Both the position numbers and the translations under genes were made by a program. Positions 31,056-39,053 of a stretch of 64,000 nucleotides of DNA are shown here, one piece after another (the stretch's first letter is position 1; each line of letters opens with the position of its first letter). The notes beneath the pieces are model-generated. The model saw nothing but the letters and a program-made list of their open reading frames with translations. It was not told the origin of the DNA and ran no database searches. The DNA lies in contig NZ_CP023564.1 of the NCBI RefSeq assembly GCF_002407065.1, positions 620,001 to 684,000 of the forward strand, written 5' to 3'. Origin of the DNA: Brachybacterium ginsengisoli (GTDB lineage Bacteria; Actinomycetota; Actinomycetes; Actinomycetales; Dermabacteraceae).

Positions 31056-32564
31056 TCAGCCACGACGCAGCTCCACCGGCAGCTCCTCGAGCAGCCGCAG
31101 CCACAGCTCGGAGACGGTGGGATAGCTCGGCACGGCGTGGCGGAGCACGTGGACCGGCACCTGGCCCACGATCGCGATGGTCGCCGCGTGGATCAGCTCG
31201 GAGGCGTCGGGCCCCACGAACGTGGCTCCGACCAGCATCGTCGTGGAACGGTCCACGACCAGCTGGGCGGTGCCGGTCACGTCGTCGCGCAGCAGCGCGG
31301 AACCGGCCGCGCCGGCGAAGGGCACTCGCGCGGTGACCACGTCGTGGCCCTCCTCCCGTGCCTGCTCCTCGGTGAGGCCGACGGAGGTGGCCTGCGGATC
31401 GGTGAACACCACCTGGGGGACCGGGACCTGCTCGGGCACCGGCTCGAGGGCCTCGCCGGTCGCGCCGGCGCGGATCGCCTGCCCGATCACGCGGGCGCGG
31501 TACTTGCCCCAGTGCGTCAGCGGCGCCTCCCCGCTCGCATCGCCCACCGCGTGCAGCCACCCGGGGAGCGGGGAGCCGGTCGCGTCACCGGCCGCGGCGT
31601 CTGCCGCGGCGTCGGAGGGGGCGCCGGCGGCGAGCACGTCCTCGGCGCTCAGCCCGATCGTCTCGAGGCCGAGGTCCCCCAGCGCGGGCCGACGTCCGGT
31701 CGCGGCCAGGACCTCGTCGGCCGAGATCTCGCGTCGTCCGCGGGAGTCCTCGACCTGCAGGGTCACCCGCCCGCCGTGGACGCGGCCCAGCCCGGTGGCG
31801 CGCGCCTCCTCCCGGGAACCGGAGACCACGGAGGTGCCGAGCTCGACGGTGACGCCCCGGTCCCGCAGCGCCTCCAGCACGTGCTCACCGGCGAAGGGTT
31901 CGAGTCCGCTGAGCAGGGAGTCGCCGCGCACGAGCAGGGTGACCTTGGTGCCGAGTGCCGCCATCCAGGTCGCGGCCTCCACCGCGACCACGCCGCCGCC
32001 GATGATCACCAGCTCGCCCGGCACCTCCTGCACGCCGGTCGCGTCGCGCGAGGTCCACGGCGCGAGATCCCGCAGCGGTCCGGGCACCACGGCCTCGGAG
32101 CCGGTCGCGATCACCACCGCGCGGCGGGCGAGGATCCGGGTGGGGCCTGCGCCTGCGGACTCGTCGGCCGCCTCGACGAGCACCTCGCGCTCGCCGACGA
32201 TCCGGCCGTGCCCGCGCACCACCTGCAGCCCCGCGCCCTCGGCCCAGCTCACCTGCCCGGCGTCGTCGTAGTGGGAGACCCAGGTGTCGCGGCGCGCCAG
32301 GAGGGCGTCGCGGTCGAGGCTCGGCGCGACGAGTCCCGGCAGGTGGGCGGCGGCGTCCGCGACGGCGAGCGGGCGCAGCAGCGCCTTGGACGGCATGCAG
32401 GCGTAGTAGGAGCACTCGCCGCCCAGCAGCTCGCCCTCGACGATCGCCGCGGTGAGGTCGGTGCCCTCGATCGCGTACTGCGCGACGTTCTCGCCGACGG
32501 GGCCGCCGCCGATCACGATGACGTCGACGGTGATCTCGGCGGGGGTGGTGGTCTCGTGTGCCAT
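31056..32564 (-). CDS. FAD-dependent pyridine nucleotide-disulfide oxidoreductase (Lpd/MerA-like)
   Basis: 502 residues. The FAD loop (VIVIGGGPVGENVA) lies near residue 15. The redox-active pair is Cys51 and Cys56 (GGECSYYACMPSK). The NAD(P) loop reads LVIIGGGVVAVEAATW and the second FAD site HAVGDASG. At the C-terminus the segment that normally reads HPT before SE is SYPTVSE, so the catalytic base His is replaced by Tyr, which argues against a true dihydrolipoamide dehydrogenase. The protein probably reduces a small disulfide, quinone or metal ion. A -10 (TAGCGT) seven bases before the ATG predicts a leaderless message. Confidence 0.87.
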   Translation of the reverse strand: MAHETTTPAEITVDVIVIGGGPVGENVAQYAIEGTDLTAAIVEGELLGGECSYYACMPSKALLRPLAVADAAAHLPGLVAPSLDRDALLARRDTWVSHYDDAGQVSWAEGAGLQVVRGHGRIVGEREVLVEAADESAGAGPTRILARRAVVIATGSEAVVPGPLRDLAPWTSRDATGVQEVPGELVIIGGGVVAVEAATWMAALGTKVTLLVRGDSLLSGLEPFAGEHVLEALRDRGVTVELGTSVVSGSREEARATGLGRVHGGRVTLQVEDSRGRREISADEVLAATGRRPALGDLGLETIGLSAEDVLAAGAPSDAAADAAAGDATGSPLPGWLHAVGDASGEAPLTHWGKYRARVIGQAIRAGATGEALEPVPEQVPVPQVVFTDPQATSVGLTEEQAREEGHDVVTARVPFAGAAGSALLRDDVTGTAQLVVDRSTTMLVGATFVGPDASELIHAATIAIVGQVPVHVLRHAVPSYPTVSELWLRLLEELPVELRRG

Positions 32565-32571
32565 GACCGTG

Positions 32572-32577
32572 ACGCTA
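32572..32577 (-). promoter_or_regulatory. -10 element for a leaderless disulfide oxidoreductase transcript
   Basis: TAGCGT on the minus strand, then seven bases (CACGGTC), then the ATG at 32564. No Shine-Dalgarno sequence is visible. Confidence 0.4.
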
Positions 32578-32638
32578 CGCCGTCGCGCCGCCCGCGTCAC
32601 TGCCTGCCGGGGCCCGATCCGCCGGGCCTCCGGACCGC

Positions 32639-34108
32639 TCAGAACGGGTCGGGCGTGAGGGTGTACTTCGACTGGAGGTATTCATGGATCCCCTCGGCAC
32701 CGCCCTCGCGGCCCAGGCCCGACATCTTCCAGCCGCCGAAGGGTGCCGCGGCGTTGGAGACCACGCCCATGTTCAGGCCCATCATCCCCGTCTCCAGGCG
32801 TTCGATCATGCGCTGACCGCGGGCGAGATCCTGCGTGTACACGTAGGAGACCAACCCGTACTCGGTGTCGTTGGCCAGGCGCACGGCCTCGTCCTCGGTG
32901 TCGAAGGGGACGATCGCGAGCACAGGGCCGAAGATCTCCTCGCGCAGCAGCGAGCTGCCGGGCCGGACCCCGGTCAGCACCGTCGCCTCGAAGAAGGTGC
33001 CTGGTCCGTCGATCCGCGAGCCTCCGGTGGTGACCTCCGCGCCGCGCTCCACGGCATCCTCCACGAGGGAGACGGCCTTGTCGACCGCGTCCCCGTCGAT
33101 GAGCGGGCCGATGCTCACGCCGTCCTCGGTGCCGCGTCCCACACCGAGCGCTGAGACCTCCTCGGTGACGCGGCGGGCGAACTCCTCGGCCAGCGAGCGG
33201 TGGACGATGAAGCGGTTCGCAGCGGTGCAGGCCTGGCCGATGTTGCGGAACTTCGCGAGCATCGCCCCCTGGACCGCGGCGTCGAGGTCCGCGTCCTCGA
33301 AGACTACGAAGGGCGCGTTGCCGCCGAGCTCCATCGAGGTGCGCAGCACGCCCGGCGCGGCCTGGGCCAGCAGCGAGCGCCCCACCTCGGTGGATCCGGT
33401 GAAGGAGAGCTTGCGCAGCCGCGGATCGGCGAGGATCGGCTCGGAGACCGCGCTCGAGGAGCGGGAGGTGACCACGTTGACCACGCCGGCGGGCAGACCC
33501 GCCTCCTCGAGGAGCTTCACGAACGCCAGGGTGGTCAGCGGCGTCAGCTGCGCGGGCTTGATGACCACGGTGCAGCCGGCCGCGAGCGCGGGGGCGATCT
33601 TCCGCGTCGCCATCGCGAGCGGGAAGTTCCACGGGGTGATGAGGTAGCAGGGGCCCACGGGGTGCTGGGAGACGATCATCCGCCCGGTGCCCTCGGGCGT
33701 CGCGCCATACCGGCCCTGGACCCGCACCGCCTCCTCGCTGAACCAGCGCAGGAATTCGCCGCCGTAGGTCACCTCGCCGCGGGACTCCGCCAGCGGCTTG
33801 CCCATCTCGAGCGTCATGAGCAGCGCGAACTCCTCGGCCCGCTCGGTGAGCAGGTCGAAGGCGCGGCGCAGCAGCTCGCCGCGCTCCCGGGCCGGGGTCG
33901 CCGCCCAGTCGGGGAAGGCGTCGGCCGCGGCGTCGATCGCGGCCTGGGCATCAGCCGCGGAGGCGGAGGCGATCGTGCTGATCACCTCGCCGGTGGCGGG
34001 GTCGCGCACATCGAGGGTCTCGTCGCCCTCCGCCGCGCGCCAGCGCCCGTCGATGAACAGCTCGCCGGGGACTCCGGCCAGCAGCTCCTGCTCACGGTTC
34101 TCGGTCAT
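32639..34108 (-). CDS. gabD: NAD(P)-dependent succinate-semialdehyde dehydrogenase
   Basis: 489 residues, the normal length for class I aldehyde dehydrogenases. Catalytic features are visible: PWNFPLAMATRKIAPALAAG (coenzyme site), SFTGSTEVGR, MELGGNAPFVV with the general-base Glu, and NIGQACTAANR with the nucleophilic Cys. The GQAC and C-terminal SNAAAPFGGWKMSGLGREGG patterns match GabD and not betaine-aldehyde or acetaldehyde enzymes. It oxidises succinate semialdehyde to succinate, for example in GABA degradation; no gabT or gabP lies nearby. GGAGGAG precedes the ATG. Confidence 0.88.
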   Translation of the reverse strand: MTENREQELLAGVPGELFIDGRWRAAEGDETLDVRDPATGEVISTIASASAADAQAAIDAAADAFPDWAATPARERGELLRRAFDLLTERAEEFALLMTLEMGKPLAESRGEVTYGGEFLRWFSEEAVRVQGRYGATPEGTGRMIVSQHPVGPCYLITPWNFPLAMATRKIAPALAAGCTVVIKPAQLTPLTTLAFVKLLEEAGLPAGVVNVVTSRSSSAVSEPILADPRLRKLSFTGSTEVGRSLLAQAAPGVLRTSMELGGNAPFVVFEDADLDAAVQGAMLAKFRNIGQACTAANRFIVHRSLAEEFARRVTEEVSALGVGRGTEDGVSIGPLIDGDAVDKAVSLVEDAVERGAEVTTGGSRIDGPGTFFEATVLTGVRPGSSLLREEIFGPVLAIVPFDTEDEAVRLANDTEYGLVSYVYTQDLARGQRMIERLETGMMGLNMGVVSNAAAPFGGWKMSGLGREGGAEGIHEYLQSKYTLTPDPF

Positions 34109-34502
34109 GGCACTCCTCCGGTCGTCGTGGTGCGGATGGTCGCGCGGCGGCGTCCGTCGTCGAACTCCGCCGGGCCTCCAGTGTGCTCCAGGAGGAAGAT
34201 CCCGGCCATGCGACGGTCGGGAGGTCCCGTTCTGATGCCGTCCCACGCTACGCCGAGCGCGGCTCCGTCCTGCGGAACGGTGCGCGATGTGGATAACCCC
34301 TCTATGTGGAGTAAAGAATGCGCTCGGAGAACTCTTGTGGAAGCTCGGGTGCAAACACTCCGGTGTTGTCCACAATCCTCTCCGAGCCTTTCGGTCGTCG
34401 GACGCTCTCGGTAAAATCAAGGTATCGAAGGAGCGGAGATGCTCGCCGTGCACGGCCCGTCCGGGTCGTGGTCCAACGCAGGGCGGTCGGGGGTGAGAGG
34501 GA
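34109..34502. other. Intergenic region with DnaA-box-like sites and promoter of the HNH gene
   Basis: 394 bases between divergent genes, clearly more AT-rich than its surroundings between 34285 and 34430. It holds four TGTGGA/TTGTCCACA-type nonamers (34288-34374), a -10-like TAAAAT at 34412-34417, and AAGGAG before a small out-of-frame ATG at 34439. No supported gene. Confidence 0.6.
34288..34374. promoter_or_regulatory. Cluster of four DnaA-box-like nonamers
   Basis: TGTGGATAA (34288-34296) is the exact complement of the consensus TTATCCACA. TTGTCCACA (34366-34374) matches the actinobacterial form. TGTGGAGTA (34305-34313) and TGTGGAAGC (34336-34344) match in six to seven positions. Three point in one direction and the last in the other. 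No dnaA, dnaN or gyrB is adjacent, so this is not an ordinary oriC. Confidence 0.45.
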
Positions 34503-36215
34503 ATGAGTGCAGTGGAGGAGCGGCCGACGCCGTTCGGGGACGACGGCCGCGACGACGCTGCGGCGGCCGGCGCGGAGGAGGCGTTCCTCGAGTCACTGCC
34601 TCCGCGTCTGCGCGAGGTCCGCGCGCGCCGGGAGCTGACCCGTGACGACCTGCCTCGCCGCGGGGACAGCATGGACGACCCCCAGCTCAGCGCTGCCACG
34701 CAGCGGGTATGGGATGCGGAGAGGGCCGAGGCTCGCTGCCTGGCGGAGAAGCATCGCGCCCTGGCCGATCTCTACGAGCATGAGGGTGAGTACGAGGAGA
34801 TCTGCGAGGTCGACTCCGTCGATGCCGCCCGTGCGGGGCTCGCGCTGAGGGTCACCAGCGGTGCCGCGACGTGGCAGCTGCGAGACGCCTATCAGGCGGT
34901 GCACCTGTTTCCGCGCTGCCTTGATCGTCTGGAAACCGGGGGGATGCCGACGGCCTGGTTCCAGAAGATGCTGAGGACTTCCCGCCCCCTGTCGGATGAT
35001 TCTCGCAGGAAACTGGATATCGCCGTCTCGTCCTGGTCGCCGGATATCAGTCCCGAACGCTTCTTCACCCTGCTCAAGGCGCTCATCGCCCTGCTCGAAC
35101 AGCGCGAGAACCGGCCGGACCCCGCGGCCGGCCTCCGCCGCATGGTGGAGCTCTTGCCGAGCGTCGAACCGGGGGTGGGGACGATCCAGGTCAGCGGTCC
35201 GATCCCCGACGTCCTCGCGCAGTGGAAGAGGCTCGACGAGTGCGCCCGCGCCGTCCAGGCCGCTCAGCGCGCCGCGCTGAAGGAGGGCACCGAGATCCCC
35301 CACGACCCCGACGGACGGGTCCTGGAGACAGGGCGGGCGCTGCCCCTGCACGAGCTGCGCTTCGCGCTGCTCGCCGGCGCCGACCTGGACCTCGAAGGAG
35401 TCGCGGTGCCGGCGGGGCGGTTCCGCCTGAACGTCATGGTTCCCGCGCTCACGCTGCTCGGAGCGTCGGACGAGCCGGGCATGCTCGACGGCACGATCCC
35501 GCTGCCGCCGTCGATGGCGCGCTCGCTCGCCGGGGGCGAGGGTGCCTGGTACCGGGTCCTCACCGACCCGACCAGCGGCGCGTTCCTGCCTCTACCGGCA
35601 GACAGGTACGTCCCCACCGCGGCGATGCTCGAGCATCTCCGGATCCGCCACAGCATGTGCGCGGTCCCGGGATGCACTCGGAGCACCTCGTGGGCCTCGG
35701 AGTGCGATCACATCGAGGAGTGCCACCGGGGCAATCCGGAGGTCGGAGGCCCGACGGAGGTCGAGAACCTTCACCTGCTGTGCTGGCAGCACCACCTCGA
35801 CAAGACCACCGGCCTGCTGGACCCCACCCGCCTGCCCAGCGGCCGCACCGAGCCAGGCCGCACCCGGTGGGCGATCGGCCGGCACGGGGACGCCGTCACC
35901 GTGATCGATGACCTCGACACCGCGAGCATCCGGATCGCCGAGGACCTGGCCGACGCCTGGAGCTGCTTCCTGCGCGGCATCCGTTCCGCCGAACCCTTCG
36001 CCGACTCGGGTGCTGACCCGGTCGCCGACCCCGTCGCCGGCCCTCCGCCACCAGCTCCGGAACCGGACCGCGCCGGCCGCGTGATCCCGATGACGCCACC
36101 ACCCGGCGACGACAGCGGACCTCCGCCCTCTCACCCGTCGCGAGACCGACGACCCCGTGGCAGCACCGAGATCCCCGAGGGGCCCTGGGGCGAGCACGGA
36201 CCCCCACCCTTCTGA
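34503..36215 (+). CDS. DUF222 / HNH endonuclease domain protein
   Basis: 570 residues. An N-terminal DUF222-like helical region (about 60-360) is followed by an HNH nuclease motif: CAVPGCTRSTSWASECDHIE, then ENLHLLCWQHHLDKT, with two zinc-type cysteine pairs and the catalytic His of CDHIEE. The C-terminal 100 residues are Pro-rich and disordered. This architecture is widespread in actinobacteria, often in many copies, sometimes called the 13E12 repeat family; its biological role is unknown. GAGAGGG precedes the ATG at 34503. A set of DnaA-box-like sites lies upstream. Confidence 0.85.
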   Translation: MSAVEERPTPFGDDGRDDAAAAGAEEAFLESLPPRLREVRARRELTRDDLPRRGDSMDDPQLSAATQRVWDAERAEARCLAEKHRALADLYEHEGEYEEICEVDSVDAARAGLALRVTSGAATWQLRDAYQAVHLFPRCLDRLETGGMPTAWFQKMLRTSRPLSDDSRRKLDIAVSSWSPDISPERFFTLLKALIALLEQRENRPDPAAGLRRMVELLPSVEPGVGTIQVSGPIPDVLAQWKRLDECARAVQAAQRAALKEGTEIPHDPDGRVLETGRALPLHELRFALLAGADLDLEGVAVPAGRFRLNVMVPALTLLGASDEPGMLDGTIPLPPSMARSLAGGEGAWYRVLTDPTSGAFLPLPADRYVPTAAMLEHLRIRHSMCAVPGCTRSTSWASECDHIEECHRGNPEVGGPTEVENLHLLCWQHHLDKTTGLLDPTRLPSGRTEPGRTRWAIGRHGDAVTVIDDLDTASIRIAEDLADAWSCFLRGIRSAEPFADSGADPVADPVAGPPPPAPEPDRAGRVIPMTPPPGDDSGPPPSHPSRDRRPRGSTEIPEGPWGEHGPPPF

Positions 36216-36229
36216 CCGGTCGGCGTCGA

Positions 36230-36257
36230 CCCCGGCGCACCACGCGGTGCCCCGGGG
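36230..36257. terminator. Bidirectional hairpin between the HNH gene and thiE
   Basis: CCCCGGCGCACC pairs with GGTGCCCCGGGG (11 of 12) around a four-base loop, midway between convergent genes. Confidence 0.7.
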
Positions 36258-36283
36258 GCATCGGCGTGCCCTCGATCAGCAGC

Positions 36284-36931
36284 TCACGGTTCCGCGAATC
36301 CGGTGAGGACCTCGCGCACCACGGCGGCAGGGTCCGAGGCTGCCATCACCGCGCGCACCAGGGCCACCCCCGCCACCCCGGTGCCCGCCAGTGCGGCGGA
36401 GTCGGCGGGCGTGACGTCCCCGATCGCGACGATCGGCAGCGAGGATGCCGCGACCAGGGCGACGTACCCCTCGACGCCCAGCGGCGGTCGACCGGAGTCC
36501 TTCGTGGGCGTACGCCGGAAGGGACCCGCACCCAGGTAGTCGACCTGGTCGCGCACCGCTTCCGCCGCACGGACCAGGTCGAGCGTCCCGGTGGTGAGAC
36601 CGATGATCGCCTCGGGGCCGAGCAGCGCCCGGGCGTCGGCGACCGGCAGATCGTCCTGGCCCAGATGCACCCCATGCACCGGCGCACCACGCAGCCGGGC
36701 CGCGAAGGCGATGTCCGCCCGGTCGTCCACCAGCACCCGGGTGACCGGATTCGCCGCCCGGACAGCCTCGGCCACCGCGACGACCAGCCCCAGAAGCTCC
36801 CTCGCGGTGGCCTCCTTGGCGCGCACCTGGACCACCCCGGCACCCTCCGCCGCGGCCTCCGCCGCGACCTCGACCGTCCGGCGGCCCGTCCCCGAGGTGA
36901 CGAGATAGCAGCGCAGATCCAGAGCGTTCAT
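36284..36931 (-). CDS. thiE: Thiamine phosphate synthase
   Basis: 215 residues. Family motifs are complete: VVQVRAKEATARELL, VLVDDRADIAFAARL, GVHLGQDDLPV, GLTTGT, DYLGAGPFRRTPTK and PIVAIGDVTPADSAAL. The enzyme joins HMP pyrophosphate and thiazole phosphate to form thiamine phosphate. It is last in the riboswitch-controlled operon, and its ATG overlaps the thiM stop (ATGA). Together with thiM and the kinase fusion upstream it completes a route from salvaged pyrimidine and thiazole moieties to thiamine phosphate. Confidence 0.95.
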   Translation of the reverse strand: MNALDLRCYLVTSGTGRRTVEVAAEAAAEGAGVVQVRAKEATARELLGLVVAVAEAVRAANPVTRVLVDDRADIAFAARLRGAPVHGVHLGQDDLPVADARALLGPEAIIGLTTGTLDLVRAAEAVRDQVDYLGAGPFRRTPTKDSGRPPLGVEGYVALVAASSLPIVAIGDVTPADSAALAGTGVAGVALVRAVMAASDPAAVVREVLTGFAEP

Positions 36932-37704
36932 CGTCCCACCTCGTCCAGTGCGTCCAGCAGATGCATGCGGAAGCTTCCCGGCCCGGTGGCTCGCCCGGCG
37001 GCCAGCTCCCCGGCCAGGTCCATCCACACGGTCGCGGCGAGAGCCGCCTCGAACGGATCGGGATGCACCGCGGCGCAGGCCGCGGTGAGGGCACCGAGCA
37101 GGCAGCCTGTCCCGGTCACACGCGCCAGCAGCGGCGAACCGCGCTCCACACGAACCCGTCGGCCACCATCCAGGACGAGGTCCACCTGCCCGGAGACCGA
37201 GACCGCCCCGCCGGTGCGGGCGGCGATCACGCTCGCGGCGTCCTCCGCGGCGTCGGCGTCGGCCGTGGAGTCCGCACCTCGGCCACCCGGACCGGCTCCC
37301 ACCAGGGCCATCACCTCGGAGGCGTTGCCCCGCACCACGGCGGGACGGGACTCCACCAGGCGCCGCGCGAGCGGGGTGCGCACCGGCGCGAGGCCGATCG
37401 CGGTGGGGTCGAGCACCCAGGGACGGCCCTCCTCCACCGCCACCTCCACCGTGGCGGGAATGCCCTCCATCGCGTCGGTGCTCAGCGTGCCGAGGTTGAT
37501 GGAGAGCGCGTCCGCGAGAGTGGTCACCGTCGGCGCCTCGGCCAGGGTCTCGGTCATCATCGGCCGGGCCCCGGCGGCCAGCAGACCGTCCGCGACCAGC
37601 GACATCGACACCGTCGCGGTGAGGCAGTGCACCAGCGGCGCCCGCTCCCGCACCGCGGCAAGGACCTCGGCGACCGGCGCGAGATCCCGGTCCTGCCCGG
37701 TCAT
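36928..37704 (-). CDS. thiM: Hydroxyethylthiazole kinase
   Basis: 258 residues. Ribokinase-like fold with the ThiM landmarks PLVHCLTATVSMSLVADGLL, ARPMMTE, INLGTL, VLDPTAIG and the catalytic GTGCLLGALTAA loop. It phosphorylates 4-methyl-5-(2-hydroxyethyl)thiazole, supplying the thiazole half for ThiE. The first motif reads CLTATVSM where ITNYVxxN is common, a moderate divergence. ATGA overlaps link it to the MFS gene upstream and to thiE downstream. Confidence 0.93.
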   Translation of the reverse strand: MTGQDRDLAPVAEVLAAVRERAPLVHCLTATVSMSLVADGLLAAGARPMMTETLAEAPTVTTLADALSINLGTLSTDAMEGIPATVEVAVEEGRPWVLDPTAIGLAPVRTPLARRLVESRPAVVRGNASEVMALVGAGPGGRGADSTADADAAEDAASVIAARTGGAVSVSGQVDLVLDGGRRVRVERGSPLLARVTGTGCLLGALTAACAAVHPDPFEAALAATVWMDLAGELAAGRATGPGSFRMHLLDALDEVGR

Positions 37705-39053
37705 CGCGCACTTCCCGCGGCGACCGTGTCGAGATCCGCATCCAGCTTCCGCGGAGCGAGGCGGGGACCGGCCGCGGCGCCGCCCATCAGCAGCAGCCCG
37801 CCCAGCACGATGAGCGCCAGCACCGTGCCGTGGCGCCCCAGCACCGGCTCGAGCAGCGGCACGTAGAAGGGGTAGAGCGCCGGCAGCACCAGCGAGAGGC
37901 TGTACCCCGCGCCGTAGCCGGTCGAACGCAGCGAGGTGGGGAACCGCTCGGAGAGATAGGCGGCGATCGGGCCGTACGCGGAGACGGTCACCACCTGCAG
38001 CAGCGCAGCGCAGGCCGCGGCGGTCACCAGGGTGGGCGCGGTGACGGCGAGCCACCACAGCAGCGGTCCCGCGACCGTCGCGGCCCCTCCCCAGAGGATC
38101 AGAAGACGGCGTCGCCCCACCAGGGTGGACAGATGTCCGGCCACCGCCATCACCACGGCCTGCGCCACGGAGGCCAGCCCCATCACCACCGGCACCGCGA
38201 TCGGGGCCAGCGGGGCATCGGTGGTGAGACGCTCGGTGAGCAGCAGCACCGTGGTGTAGGTGAGCAGCCACAGCCCCGTCATCAGGGCGAACACCTGCCA
38301 GAACACGCGCGACCAGGAGCCGGAGAGCAGGCTGCGCAGGCCAGGGTCGGCACCGTCGGCAGGAGCGCTCGGCCGCCGACGGAACAGCGGCGCATCGACC
38401 ACCTGGCGCCGGTAGTACAGCAGCATCCCCAGCGAGAGCAGCGACCCGAGCGCGAACAGCACCCGCCAGCCCCAGGCCGCGTAGTGCTCCGGGCCCAGCA
38501 GCGCGAGCAGGCCCGCGACCGCGAAGGCCACGAGCGCCTGCGCCCACGGCGCCATCGACAGGATCAGACCGCTCATCAGGCCGCGCCGCCGCGGCGCCGA
38601 CCACTCCATGGCCAGAGGGATCGCAGCCGAGTACTCCCCGGCCACGAAGATCCCGCACAGGAAGCGCAGCAGCAGGATCAGGGCGACCGTGCCGGCGCCC
38701 AGCAGCTGATGCGTGGGGACGGCGGCGATCGCGAGGGCGCACAGCGCGGTGCCGGCGATCGCGATCCTGGTGGTGCGCGTGCGGCCCAGACGGTCCGAGA
38801 TCCGCCCGAACACCACGCCGCCGACGGGCCTGCCCATCAGCATCGCGATGATGATCAGCGCCCCGGTGGACGCCGTCGCACCGGGTCCCGCGATGACGAG
38901 CATCGCCGGGGCCAGCGCCGTGACCGGCAGGAACACGTGGATGTTGTCGACCAGGTTCCCGGCCACCCCGGCACGCAGCGCGGCCCGGCCCTCCGGCGGC
39001 AGGGCACGATCGACGGAGCGGTCGGAGGCGACGGATGCGGCGGGGAGGCTCAT
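37701..39053 (-). CDS. MFS permease of the metabolite:H+ symporter type in the thiamine operon
   Basis: 450 residues with twelve membrane spans. The A-motif GRPVGGVVFGRISDRLGRTRT and the GEYSAAIPLAMEWSAPRRRG region match the MHS (proline/betaine, shikimate) branch of the major facilitator family. It sits between thiD-tenA and thiM with ATGA overlaps on both sides, under a TPP riboswitch. It is therefore very likely an importer for thiamine or for a precursor or breakdown product (HMP, aminopyrimidine or hydroxyethylthiazole). The substrate is inferred from context only. Confidence 0.88.
   Translation of the reverse strand: MSLPAASVASDRSVDRALPPEGRAALRAGVAGNLVDNIHVFLPVTALAPAMLVIAGPGATASTGALIIIAMLMGRPVGGVVFGRISDRLGRTRTTRIAIAGTALCALAIAAVPTHQLLGAGTVALILLLRFLCGIFVAGEYSAAIPLAMEWSAPRRRGLMSGLILSMAPWAQALVAFAVAGLLALLGPEHYAAWGWRVLFALGSLLSLGMLLYYRRQVVDAPLFRRRPSAPADGADPGLRSLLSGSWSRVFWQVFALMTGLWLLTYTTVLLLTERLTTDAPLAPIAVPVVMGLASVAQAVVMAVAGHLSTLVGRRRLLILWGGAATVAGPLLWWLAVTAPTLVTAAACAALLQVVTVSAYGPIAAYLSERFPTSLRSTGYGAGYSLSLVLPALYPFYVPLLEPVLGRHGTVLALIVLGGLLLMGGAAAGPRLAPRKLDADLDTVAAGSAR

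Noticed and set aside
31056-32564. Dihydrolipoamide dehydrogenase (lpdA) assignment
   Set aside because: Redox cysteines fit, but the base His is replaced by Tyr and the gene is not near pyruvate or oxoglutarate dehydrogenase genes.
34109-34502. Chromosomal origin of replication
   Set aside because: DnaA-box-like sites are present, but no dnaA, dnaN, recF, gyrB or rpmH gene is adjacent and only two boxes are good; not enough for oriC.
34439-34645. Small ORF with AAGGAG five bases before its ATG, overlapping the start of the HNH gene in another frame
   Set aside because: The peptide is Arg/Gly-rich with no recognisable pattern and is mostly a frame-shifted copy of the HNH start; at best a leader peptide, unsupported.
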